Origin: Lacihabitans soyangensis
GTDB lineage: Bacteria; Bacteroidota; Bacteroidia; Cytophagales; Spirosomataceae
Direction of reading: 5' to 3'
NCBI RefSeq assembly: GCF_024343775.1
Contig: NZ_RJUF01000183.1
Span: 1 to 64,000 of the forward strand
DNA length: 64,000 bases
The notes below the pieces were generated by a model. That model saw nothing but the letters and a program-made list of their open reading frames with translations. It searched no databases and was not told the origin of the DNA. Positions 46,953-54,860 of the stretch are shown in pieces (the first letter of the stretch is position 1; each line of letters begins with the position of its first letter). A program made the translations under genes and the position numbers.

Positions 46953-47274
46953 GGTTTGATTTTTGGTTTGGGGTGTAATTTATTAAAATTTTTTAAGAAC
47001 TCAGAATTGTTTAGGGTGTATTCTTTCTTGTGTGGCTTTTGTGTTAAGTTTTTCAATAAAAAATGAATGGTTTGTAAAAGATTTTCATTTTGAATATATA
47101 CATGAATTTATAAAAATATCGGATAATTTATAAAGTGCACTTATAAAAATATCGGTTTTTTTAAAGTGTATATTTAGTTTGTTCTTCCAATTTATTCAAT
47201 TCAGCCAGACTGTTTTGGGAATTAAAGTCAAGTACTATCTTTGCAGCATTATCCAAAATTTTTAATTTATATTA
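46953..47274. promoter_or_regulatory. Divergent control region with 15-bp direct repeats
   Basis: No gene is present. TTATAAAAATATCGG occurs at 47108-47122 and again at 47141-47155, exactly 33 bp apart (three helical turns). Between them lies the perfect palindrome AAGTGCACTT, and a related AAAGTG follows at 47163. The block sits between the GH20 and OMP promoters. This spacing is typical of tandem operator sites for a regulator not encoded here. Confidence 0.55.
47214..47243 (+). promoter_or_regulatory. Promoter of the small outer-membrane protein gene
   Basis: TTTG at 47214-47217 and TATCTTTG at 47236-47243, spaced 18 bp, match the Bacteroidota -33/-7 consensus. Confidence 0.7.
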
Positions 47275-47754
47275 ATGAAAAAAACGTTCACATTATTGGC
47301 ACTAGTTTTATGTTTTTCAATGACTATTTCTGCACAAGTAGTTAGAGTTGGGATTTTAGGAGCTGGACTTGGCGGTGGTCAGAATTCCGGTCGTTTGGCG
47401 GTCCATATTTTTGAAGCAGCCTATGCTCCAAGTCCAAGAATCGATTTTGGTGGTTATTTGGGAGCAGCCGTTGGTGGTAACAGCGAGTCGGCTTCAGCAG
47501 GAATTAGATATGGTGCTCAAAGCAAATTTTATCTGATGACAGAAAAATTTAAACCATTTGTTGGCTTACAGTTAGGCTTAAACACTAGAGCAAAGGTTGA
47601 TGTAAATTCGGAGGAAATAGCTGATGCTGGTACAAAATTTCAAGTGACTCCACAAGCGGGATTCAGAGTTGGTCCTTTGAATATTTGGGCCTCTTATCAA
47701 AACGGATTTATGGTCAACGGAGGTCTTGTTTTCGGATTTGGAAAGTTTGAATAA
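47275..47754 (+). CDS. Small outer-membrane beta-barrel protein
   Basis: 159 residues with a signal peptide (1-20, ending ISAQ). The mature part alternates glycine-rich strands (GAGLGGGQNSG, YGAQSKFYLM, FKPFVGLQLGLN) and ends GGLVFGFGKFE with a terminal strand, as in 8-strand OmpA/OmpX-like barrels. Function is unknown. Monocistronic: own promoter and terminator. Confidence 0.8.
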   Translation: MKKTFTLLALVLCFSMTISAQVVRVGILGAGLGGGQNSGRLAVHIFEAAYAPSPRIDFGGYLGAAVGGNSESASAGIRYGAQSKFYLMTEKFKPFVGLQLGLNTRAKVDVNSEEIADAGTKFQVTPQAGFRVGPLNIWASYQNGFMVNGGLVFGFGKFE

Positions 47755-47774
47755 AAGTTATCTAATTGATTATA

Positions 47775-47814
47775 AACACAAAAGCCAGCCCCTAGAGCTG
47801 GTTTTTGTGTTTTA
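47775..47814 (+). terminator. Terminator, probably bidirectional
   Basis: CCAGC (47785-47789) pairs with GCTGG (47797-47801), extended by AACACAAAAG with TTTTTGTGTT (47775-47784 and 47802-47811). Serves the OMP gene and the convergent phosphodiesterase gene. Confidence 0.88.
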
Positions 47815-47822
47815 GGGTATTC

Positions 47823-48653
47823 TTATTTCAGCGAAATCTCCGCCAAAACTGGATGATGGTCAGATGCAAAAAGCCCGGCCCAGGTATTGCTCAGAGTGGC
47901 GTGCTTAAGCACTTTTAGTTTTGGGTTATTCACAAAAATATGGTCTATTTCACTTTTTTCTCGTTCTTTCGGCTCAAATCCAGTAAAAGTATCGTTCGGC
48001 CCAAAATGGGGCGTTTGGCTGATTGCTTTGGTATTTGTTAGCCCAGACAAAATAATCTTTATCGGCTCAGAATCAGGAGTAGCATTGAAGTCTCCAGTAA
48101 GAATGGCCGTTTCAGTTCCTGCAATTTCTTTTATTTTCTTTAGAACTAGTTTGGAGCTTTCTGCCCGTGCCACTTGGCCAATGTGGTCGTAATGCGTGTT
48201 AAAAACATAAAATTTCTTTTTGGTTTTGAGGTCTTTAAAATATCCCCAAGTCACGATTCTGGGCAGATTGGCATCCCAGCCTTTACTGGGTTTTTCGGGT
48301 GTTTCACTGAGCCAGAAAGTCTCTTCTTTCAGTAGTTTAAATCTCGTTTTGTTGTAAAAAATAGGTGAGAATTCTCCCTTCTCTTTGCCGTCTTCTCGGC
48401 CAAGTCCAAAGTGCCCGTATTCGGGCAACCTTTCCTGGAGGTCATTTATTTGGCCTAAGAGAGCTTCTTGCATTCCACAAAAGTCTGCTTTATAAAATTT
48501 CACCATTTCGGCCGCATGGTCTTTTCTGTTATCCCATTTGTTTATGCCGTCACGCTCGGTATTGTATCTGATGTTGAAGGTCATCACTTGGATGGTTTGT
48601 GCATAAACTTGGCTCTGGACCAAAAGAAGAAAAGCAATAAGAAGTAATTTCAT
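47823..48653 (-). CDS. Endonuclease/exonuclease/phosphatase-family secreted enzyme
   Basis: About 276 residues with a signal peptide (start MKLLLIAFLLLVQSQVYAQ). EEP motifs: MTFNIRYN, the magnesium glutamate in GMQEALLGQ, VFNTHYDHIG, LTGDFNATPDSEPI and the C-terminal SDHHPVLAEI. Active-site residues are complete; it is a metal-dependent phosphodiesterase or phosphatase of unknown substrate. The start at 48653 supplies the signal peptide; a longer frame from 48749 has no support. Confidence 0.88.
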   Translation of the reverse strand: MKLLLIAFLLLVQSQVYAQTIQVMTFNIRYNTERDGINKWDNRKDHAAEMVKFYKADFCGMQEALLGQINDLQERLPEYGHFGLGREDGKEKGEFSPIFYNKTRFKLLKEETFWLSETPEKPSKGWDANLPRIVTWGYFKDLKTKKKFYVFNTHYDHIGQVARAESSKLVLKKIKEIAGTETAILTGDFNATPDSEPIKIILSGLTNTKAISQTPHFGPNDTFTGFEPKEREKSEIDHIFVNNPKLKVLKHATLSNTWAGLFASDHHPVLAEISLK

Positions 48654-48826
48654 GAGGGGGTTTGTTGTATCCGCAATGCGAAAGGTTGAATAAAATATTA
48701 CTGAAAGTTTTAAGAGCTTTGAGGTTGATTTTAAGGTAACATCTCTCAAAAATTTAATTTTTTCAAAAAAGGATATAATTATACAAAGAAAATAATATTA
48801 TTTTTATAATTTTAATACTCTACTAT

Positions 48827-48858
48827 TTTGATAGACTAAATAGATTACGCTACATTTG
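48827..48858 (+). promoter_or_regulatory. Promoter of the TonB-dependent receptor and its leader RNA
   Basis: TTTG (48827-48830), 20 bp, TACATTTG (48851-48858). Transcription would begin near 48865, giving a leader of about 165 nt before the receptor start at 49031. 48654-48826 between this and the phosphodiesterase gene holds nothing else recognisable. Confidence 0.7.
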
Positions 48859-48885
48859 TTAAATAATATAACCAGAATAAATCAA

Positions 48886-49030
48886 CGATGTTGTCTCTAA
48901 AATAATTTTTGAAAAAACCAGCCTGGCTGCAACCAGACTGGCGGATGCTTAACAAAAATAATATCATCGCTAAATGAGCTGCCTTGTGAAAGGCCAGTTT
49001 TCTTATTTTCAATTAAACAATTTCAAATTA
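48886..49030 (+). ncRNA. Structured cis-regulatory leader RNA, copy A
   Basis: CGATG (48886-48890) pairs with CATCG (48965-48969), enclosing a hairpin CCAG-C-CTGG / CTGCAA loop / CCAG-A-CTGG (48918-48941) and the sequence GGATGCTTAAC. GCTAAATGA follows, then GCCTT/AAGGC (48981-48994) with a T-rich tail like a terminator. The same arrangement occurs at 56237 before susC. I do not recognise an Rfam family. GCAACC and GCTTAAC superficially recall parts of the S-box core. Confidence 0.65.
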
Positions 49031-51601
49031 ATGAAAAAACTTTTAAATTCTAGTCTTCTAGTAGGAGCATTTTTATTTCCCCTACTAATTTCTGCCCAAG
49101 ACAAACCCATCATCAACGCCACGGTATCAGGTGTAGTATTAGACGCTAAAACCAACGAGAGAATCATCGGAGCCACTGTATCAATCAAAGGAACCACAAA
49201 TGGAGCCTCAACAGACGCCAACGGTGAGTTTGCACTTGTAACAGGTCAGAAATTGCCTTTCACGCTCATTGTTTCGTTTATCGGCTATATCAAAAAGGAA
49301 CTCGTTATCAATGATAGCAAAGTAGAAATCAGAATAGAACAAGATACCAAGAACCTGGCAGATGTGGTAGTAACCTCAAGACGTAGGCAGGAGGCGGTTC
49401 AAGATATTCCGATTCCTATTTCGGTAATTCGTGGCGTAACAGTAGAAGACCAAGGAGCTTTTAACGTAAACCGTCTGAAAGAATTGGTACCTACAGTTCA
49501 ATTTTATGCTTCAAATGCTAGAAATACTACTTTGAATATCAGGGGACTAGGTTCAACTTATGGACTTACCAATGACGGTATTGATCCGGGTGTTGGATAT
49601 TATGTTGATGGTGTCTATTATGCTCGTCCAGCGGCTACAGCTCTTGACTTTATAGATATCGACCAAGTAGAGGTACTTCGTGGACCACAGGGAACTTTGT
49701 TTGGTAAAAATACTACCGCCGGTGCTTTTAACGTAACTTCTCGTACCCCAACGTTTGACCCATCGGCTAGTTTTGAGTTGAGCTATGGTAACAAAGGATA
49801 TATACAAGCAAAAGCGTCGGTTTCAGGCCCTTTGAGTAAGAAACTAGCCGCAAGGGTATCATTTACTGGAACTCAAAGAGACGGTTTGTTATACAATACA
49901 CGTACACAAACCAATATTAACGACATCAATAACATAGGTGTGAGAGGGCAGTTATTATTTAAGCCTACTGATAAAATCAATTTTACTTTCATAGCGGACG
50001 TTACAGATCAAAATCCAGTGGGTTATGGTTGGCCAGTTGCGAAGGTAGTGACCACCAAACGTGCAGCCTATCGTCAGTTCAATGCTATAATTGCCGATTT
50101 GGGCTATACCATTCCTTACAAAAGTGCATTTGAGAGAATCATAGACCAGGATACTCCATCAAGAGCAGGTAATCAATTGGGTGGTTTGTCGCTGAATGCG
50201 GATTTCAAAATTGGTGGAGGTACATTGACCTCAACTACGGCCTGGAGATACTGGAAATGGGATCCATTGAATGACCGTGACTATACGGGCTTAAACTCAT
50301 TTTCTATTTCAGCAGGAACTTCGTCGCATGACCAGTATTCACAAGAATTTAGATATTCGGGTAAAATAAATAATAAAATAAGTGGTGTTGTAGGTGCATT
50401 TGGTTTGTGGCAGGATCTAAGAACAGATCCCGTTCATACAGAAGAGGCAGGTACTGCACAATGGCGTTTTGCCCAAAGTTCTACCAGTGCTTTATGGAAA
50501 ACCCCAGGTCTGTTGGATAATTTCGGTATTAAAACCACTTATGACATTATATCTTCAAGTGCGGCATTGTTTGCCCAAGCCGACTGGGCCATTACTGAAA
50601 AACTACATGTTTTACCGGGTATCAGGTATAATAAAGATACCAAAAAGGTTAATTATAGCCGTGTAACCTATGGTGGTTTACAAACCACGGATCCAGCATT
50701 GTTGGCTTTGAAGAATGGTGTTTATAGTAACCAAACCTTCGACATAGATGCCAATGAGGATAACTTTTCAGGCCAGTTAACTTTACAATACAAGGTTAAC
50801 AAGAATGTAAATTCTTTTGCAACCTACTCATTGAGTTACAAGCCTATTGGAGTGAATGTAGGAGGGTTGCCAACCGCCAATGGTAGAGTGTTAACAGAGT
50901 TAGCTACCGTTAAGCCAGAAGCGGTTTCGCATTGGGAATTCGGTGTAAAAACCAAGCCAACTGCGAGTTCAGTGTTAAACATAGTTTTCCATAATACCAA
51001 CATCAAAGACTATCAAACACAAGTACAAACACCGGAACCTGGTGTGAATAGGGGTTATTTGGCCAATGCAGAAGAGGTGAATGTGCTTGGAATTGAAGTT
51101 GATGGAAGTATCAGAGTCAACAACCACTTTACGTTCAATGGAGCATTTGCTTACACAGACGGAAAATATGTAAAATTCACCAATGCACCTGTGCCTATTG
51201 AAGAAGTTGGAGGGCCAACAGCCTTCAAAGATATTTCCGGTAGTGTTTTGCCAGGAATTTCTAAATATGCAGGATCATTGGGTACCGAAATCACCGGAAA
51301 AGGTAGCTTGTTTGGCCTAAAAGGTAACTACTTTGGTGGCTTAGATGTATATTATCGTTCTACGTTTTCTTCAAGTCCATCCCCTTCACAATTCTTAGAT
51401 ATTGAAGGCTATGCCTTGCTAAACGGCAGAGTTGGTTTCAGAGCTTCAAATGGTATTTCACTATTTGTTTGGAGCAGAAACTTAGGTAATAAGGACTACT
51501 ACGAGCAACTTTTGGTAGCTCTAGGAAGTGCAGGCCAAATCGGTGGTATTTTGGGTGATCCACGTACCTACAGTGTAACTCTGAGATTTACACTTAACTA
51601 A
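49031..51601 (+). CDS. TonB-dependent outer-membrane receptor (FecA-like barrel)
   Basis: About 856 residues: signal peptide (ending ISAQ), carboxypeptidase-like domain (about 28-115, GATVSIKGTTNGAST), plug domain (VRGLGSTYGLTNDG-like IRGLGS, then VEVLRGPQGTLFGKN) and 22-strand barrel. An in-frame ATG at 48974 would start in the leader RNA and adds no signal peptide, so 49031 is preferred. The barrel is not of SusC type and no SusD follows. Its first 110 residues and its leader are close to those of the SusC at 56375. The ligand is unknown. Confidence 0.9.
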   Translation: MKKLLNSSLLVGAFLFPLLISAQDKPIINATVSGVVLDAKTNERIIGATVSIKGTTNGASTDANGEFALVTGQKLPFTLIVSFIGYIKKELVINDSKVEIRIEQDTKNLADVVVTSRRRQEAVQDIPIPISVIRGVTVEDQGAFNVNRLKELVPTVQFYASNARNTTLNIRGLGSTYGLTNDGIDPGVGYYVDGVYYARPAATALDFIDIDQVEVLRGPQGTLFGKNTTAGAFNVTSRTPTFDPSASFELSYGNKGYIQAKASVSGPLSKKLAARVSFTGTQRDGLLYNTRTQTNINDINNIGVRGQLLFKPTDKINFTFIADVTDQNPVGYGWPVAKVVTTKRAAYRQFNAIIADLGYTIPYKSAFERIIDQDTPSRAGNQLGGLSLNADFKIGGGTLTSTTAWRYWKWDPLNDRDYTGLNSFSISAGTSSHDQYSQEFRYSGKINNKISGVVGAFGLWQDLRTDPVHTEEAGTAQWRFAQSSTSALWKTPGLLDNFGIKTTYDIISSSAALFAQADWAITEKLHVLPGIRYNKDTKKVNYSRVTYGGLQTTDPALLALKNGVYSNQTFDIDANEDNFSGQLTLQYKVNKNVNSFATYSLSYKPIGVNVGGLPTANGRVLTELATVKPEAVSHWEFGVKTKPTASSVLNIVFHNTNIKDYQTQVQTPEPGVNRGYLANAEEVNVLGIEVDGSIRVNNHFTFNGAFAYTDGKYVKFTNAPVPIEEVGGPTAFKDISGSVLPGISKYAGSLGTEITGKGSLFGLKGNYFGGLDVYYRSTFSSSPSPSQFLDIEGYALLNGRVGFRASNGISLFVWSRNLGNKDYYEQLLVALGSAGQIGGILGDPRTYSVTLRFTLN

Positions 51602-51614
51602 TCTTTAGTTTTTT

Positions 51615-51645
51615 GGGAGTAGGAGTTTATCTACTCCCATTTTTA
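51615..51645 (+). terminator. Terminator of the TonB-dependent receptor
   Basis: GGGAGTAG (51615-51622) pairs with CTACTCCC (51631-51638), loop of 8 nt, followed by ATTTTTAA. Confidence 0.88.
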
Positions 51646-51648
51646 AAC

Positions 51649-51719
51649 TTTCGTGGCAATCATAGGGGTTGGCAAGGTTTCATAAACCTAGTTTGGTGGT
51701 TCGAACCCACCCACGAAAA
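51649..51719 (+). tRNA. tRNA-like sequence with CAT anticodon and a poor D arm
   Basis: Acceptor: TTTCGTG (51649-51655) pairs fully with CACGAAA (51712-51718), A73 next. T arm: GGTGG/CCACC with loop TTCGAAC is perfect (51695-51711). The anticodon loop TTCATAA (51679-51685) shows CAT, on a 4-bp stem with an A-A end mismatch. The D region (51656-51673) pairs only CAA with TTG, and U8 and A14 are absent. It is 71 nt, ends 11 bp before the Rrf2 start, and no CCA is encoded (AC follows). It could be an unusual tRNA, a decayed copy or a tRNA-mimicking leader. Confidence 0.4.
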
Positions 51720-51730
51720 CAAAATCATTT

Positions 51731-52120
51731 ATGGGATTTACAAAAAAGACAATTTACACCATTAAGGCATTGGTTTTTCTGAATAAAAAAGAGAGGCTGA
51801 TTAATGTTTCGGAGATTGTAAAAGGTACTGAAATTCCGAAAAAGTTTTTAGAGAGTATCATGCTCGAACTTAAAAAGAATGGGTTTGTGGAGAGCTTTCA
51901 AGGTAAATTAGGAGGATATAGGTTACTTAGAAAACTTGAAGATATTCCTGTTTTGGAAATATTAAACTTTACCGAGTGTAAGGTTAGGCTTACAACGGAA
52001 TGTGGCGAAAATTGCGAATGCATAAGCAAGGTAGACTGTAGGTTTAAGGCATTGAATCATGAGATATTATCTTATTATCTAAAAACTCTTCAGAACCTCA
52101 AAGTTCTTGATTTTGCCTGA
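51731..52120 (+). CDS. Rrf2-family regulator with a cysteine-rich centre
   Basis: 129 residues: winged HTH (about 5-65; YTIKALVFLNKKERLINVSEI) and dimerisation helix. TECGENCECISKVDCRF (near 94-110) is rich in cysteines, as in the Fe-S-binding Rrf2 proteins (IscR/NsrR type), unlike the sulfur regulator CymR, which has none there. It is next to bshB1 and the sulfatase locus, so a redox or sulfur role is plausible but unproven. The tRNA-like sequence lies in its 5' leader. Confidence 0.85.
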   Translation: MGFTKKTIYTIKALVFLNKKERLINVSEIVKGTEIPKKFLESIMLELKKNGFVESFQGKLGGYRLLRKLEDIPVLEILNFTECKVRLTTECGENCECISKVDCRFKALNHEILSYYLKTLQNLKVLDFA

Positions 52121-52321
52121 TGAAAAAGCTGGTTTTTTTTAAAAATTAATGACTTTGAATTTAATAAAATTAAGCTATTTGGTTTGTAAAAAATAACACT
52201 CAAACATGCTCTATTAATTGTAAATGTAAGATTGGGTAAACAGGAAATGATAATAAATTTTGAAGTGTTTAGAATATTCAACTTTAGACCTCAATACTAG
52301 TAATTTAAAGATTAATCAAAT

Positions 52322-53065
52322 ATGAAAATTTTGATATTAATTGTTCTTTGTTCTTTTTCATTTTCGGGGTCATTTGCTCAAAGAATTACTCAAACTGACC
52401 AGCAATTGTGGTTGGGGTATTTTAATCAAATTCGTTTTAGCAATAAATGGGGTTTGTGGTTTGATACGCATTTTCGTACAACAGACCAATTTGTAAAAGA
52501 GCCTTCAAAGTTTTTGGCAAGAGTTGGTGCTATGTATTATATCAATGACAATTTGAAATTTACAAATGGGTATACTTTTGCTAATCATTTTCCCGAGGAA
52601 GCTCACCCAGAAATATCACAGCCTGAACACCGATTATGGCATCAGTTTCAACAGCACAATACATACGGAAAAGTTAGAACAATGCATTGGCTTCGCCTAG
52701 AAGAACGTTTTCGTAGAAATTATAAAGATAACCAATTGGTGGATGGGTACAGATTCGATGAAAGAATAAGAGCTAATTATTTGATAAACGTGCCTTTGAG
52801 CAAAAAAGGAATAGTCCCAAAGACATTTTCGGCGATTGTAAATGACGAAGTAATGCTGAACCTTTCAAAAAAAAATATTTACAACACCTTTGACCAGAAC
52901 AGGTTATTTGTTGGTTTAGCCTATAATGTTTCGTCACACTCCAATTTGCAATTTGGGTATATGAATGTGTATCAACAGCTTGCTGCTGGAAATAGATATT
53001 TGAATTTGAACACTATTCGAATATTTTATTTTCAAAATTTAGACTTCCGTAAAAAAGATAAATGA
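52322..53065 (+). CDS. DUF2490 outer-membrane protein (intact copy)
   Basis: 247 residues, signal peptide to about 20 (SGSFAQ), followed by a beta-barrel typical of DUF2490: QQLWLGYFNQIRFSNKWGLW, RLEERFRRNY and DQNRLFVGLAYNV. Likely a small porin. Shares a 4-bp overlap with its paralogue, and both precede bshB1. Confidence 0.85.
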   Translation: MKILILIVLCSFSFSGSFAQRITQTDQQLWLGYFNQIRFSNKWGLWFDTHFRTTDQFVKEPSKFLARVGAMYYINDNLKFTNGYTFANHFPEEAHPEISQPEHRLWHQFQQHNTYGKVRTMHWLRLEERFRRNYKDNQLVDGYRFDERIRANYLINVPLSKKGIVPKTFSAIVNDEVMLNLSKKNIYNTFDQNRLFVGLAYNVSSHSNLQFGYMNVYQQLAAGNRYLNLNTIRIFYFQNLDFRKKDK

Positions 53066-53813
53066 GAGTTCTTCACTCTCAGCAATCTAATTTGCTAATA
53101 ATTTTTTTTGTGGCAATTATCTGTTGTTCTGTTAGTTACGGCCAAAAGTCAGATTCCGTAGTGGTGGGAAATCAATTGTGGCTGGGTAACTACACAAAAA
53201 TCAGGTTTTCAGACCATTGGGGATTATGGCTGGAGCCGCATTTGAGAAGGACAGACAATTTCACCAACAAACCGTTTCAGACAGTGGCAAGAGTGGGGGC
53301 AATTTATTTTTGGATGATGCAAGTCAGCTGTTGGCTGGTTACACTTTTTCAAATTTTGGTTCTGAATACCAGCGGTTTAACGGTGTTGAAAACGAACAAA
53401 GAATATGGCAACAGTTCCAGTCTGCTTCATACCTAAGTAGAAGATTTAAACTTTCTCATTGGGTTAGACTTGAGGAGTGTTTTATGAATCAAGTCGTAGA
53501 AAGCAAATTTGAAATGCGTGCGAACGGAAATTTGAATTTTTCAGTGGATTTGGCATATTGGAAAAAGCAGAAAGGTATGTTGTCGATAGTGGTTTACGAT
53601 AATTTTTTCCTTTATCTGAGAAATGTCACTGCTGGACAAGACATTTTTGATCAGAACAGATTCTTTTTAGGATTGGCTTATCCGAGCAACAAGAGAAATT
53701 ACTTGCAAATCGGATATCTCCTTGTGAATCAGTTGAATAGAAATGAAGTCTATACAAGAAATCATAACATAGGCATTTATTGGTTTCAAAACATCAACAA
53801 TATTAAAAGATAA
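53062..53813 (+). pseudogene. DUF2490 outer-membrane protein, frameshifted copy
   Basis: Frame one begins MRVLHSQQ, has a signal peptide (to about 27, SYGQ) and reads QLWLGNYTKIRFSDHWGLWL up to VARVGAIYF. The homology then continues in the -1 frame (LDDASQLLAGYTFSNFG) to WFQNIN at 53813. The break is at a run of five T (53307-53311); six T would restore one frame matching the upstream paralogue. It may be a real mutation, a sequencing error or, less likely, a slippage site. No canonical slippery heptamer is present in the reading frame. Confidence 0.85.
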
Positions 53814-53817
53814 GATA

Positions 53818-54537
53818 ATGAAACTAGATATTTTATTTTTTGCAGCTCATCCAGACGACGTGGAGGTCGTAGCAGGAGGAATAATTTTGAAACACTTGGC
53901 ATTGGGTAAAAAAGTAGGTATAATTGATTTCACGTGTGGTGAGTTAGGCACTAGGGGCAATGCTGAAATAAGAATTATAGAAGCGACAATGGCCTCAAGT
54001 ATTCTTGGACTGAGTTATAGAGCTAACCTAAATTTTGCAGACTGTTTTTTCGAGGTCTCTAAGCCCAACATAATGAAGGTAGTGGAATGTATTCGTAAAC
54101 ATCAGCCCGAAATAGTCATCACAAACCCAGAAATTGATCGACACCCAGACCACGTGAGGGCATCAAAAATAGTGAAGGAGGCGGTTTTTATTTCTGGTCT
54201 TGAAAAAGTGACTACGCTAAATGAGTATGGCGAAAAGCAAATTCCGTGGAAGCCCAATTCTTTGCTTTACTACATTCAAGATACTTATATTGAACCCAAT
54301 TTATATTTTGACATTACGCCATTTTATGAAACCAAGGTTAAGGCCTTCAAGGCTTATAAAAGTCAATTCTTTGATCCAGAGAGCAATGAACCCGAAACTA
54401 TAATCTCAACCCCAGAATTTTTCAGAAGGGTAGAAGCCCGCAACATAGAATTTGGTAGAAGAATAGGAGTAAAATATGCTGAGGGATTGGTTAGAGAAAA
54501 GGCAATTGGTATCCACAGTTTGTTCGATGTGATTTAG
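53818..54537 (+). CDS. bshB1: Bacillithiol biosynthesis deacetylase
   Basis: LmbE/PIG-L-type zinc deacetylase that removes acetate from GlcNAc-malate, the second step of bacillithiol synthesis. 239 residues. Zinc motif AHPDD at 10-14, the GELGTRGN loop and HPDHVRAS with the second zinc histidine. Length and motifs fit BshB1. It lies 4 bp after the DUF2490 copy, so is probably in that operon. Bacillithiol consumes cysteine, which links the operon to the sulfur theme. Confidence 0.9.
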   Translation: MKLDILFFAAHPDDVEVVAGGIILKHLALGKKVGIIDFTCGELGTRGNAEIRIIEATMASSILGLSYRANLNFADCFFEVSKPNIMKVVECIRKHQPEIVITNPEIDRHPDHVRASKIVKEAVFISGLEKVTTLNEYGEKQIPWKPNSLLYYIQDTYIEPNLYFDITPFYETKVKAFKAYKSQFFDPESNEPETIISTPEFFRRVEARNIEFGRRIGVKYAEGLVREKAIGIHSLFDVI

Positions 54538-54672
54538 CGACATTTTTGTACTATTTCTATATATTTTTTTCGGTGATAGACTGTTTTGTAAAATAAACAA
54601 ATGATGCAAATAATTATAAGTCAACAATTTGTGTATTTTCACGAAACACAAAAATAAAGTTCAAGTTTTTGT

Positions 54673-54703
54673 TGCGATTTATTATTTATATAAATATCTT
54701 TGT
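54673..54703 (+). promoter_or_regulatory. Promoter upstream of the polycysteine leader
   Basis: TTG (54673-54675), 20 bp, TATCTTTG (54696-54703), matching the Bacteroidota consensus. Predicted start near 54710, 60 nt before the leader ORF. Confidence 0.65.
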
Positions 54704-54770
54704 CTATCGATTAAGTAGATTATTAAACTTGTTGCTGTTAACCACCAACAGCAAGTAAAAGAATCAAACA

Positions 54771-54860
54771 ATGAAAGATTTCTGTAATTATCCTCTTTTT
54801 GTGGTTAATCATTCCATTTCCATATTTGGCTTGACAAGCCGAATGTGCTGTTGTTGCTAA
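54771..54860 (+). CDS. Leader peptide ending in four cysteines (candidate attenuator ORF)
   Basis: A 29-codon frame starting MKDFCNYPLF and ending SRMCCCC then TAA; codons 26-29 are TGC TGT TGT TGC. It has no signal sequence and lies about 100 nt before the FGE gene. A run of four Cys codons immediately before a stop is very unlikely by chance. Known parallel: polycysteine uORFs in mycobacteria act as cysteine-responsive attenuators. Here ribosome stalling at low cysteinyl-tRNA would change the folding of the leader hairpins and raise expression of the sulfatase locus. The mechanism is inferred. Confidence 0.6.
   Translation: MKDFCNYPLFVVNHSISIFGLTSRMCCCC

Noticed and set aside
48974-49030. 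Longer N-terminus for the TonB-dependent receptor from ATG 48974
   Set aside because: It overlaps the conserved leader RNA and displaces the signal peptide, which begins at the ATG 49031.
48886-49030. Calling the twin leader a SAM (S-box) riboswitch
   Set aside because: Only GCAACC and a GCTTAAC-like piece match; the S-box P1-P4 layout and GGAGGGA joint are missing.
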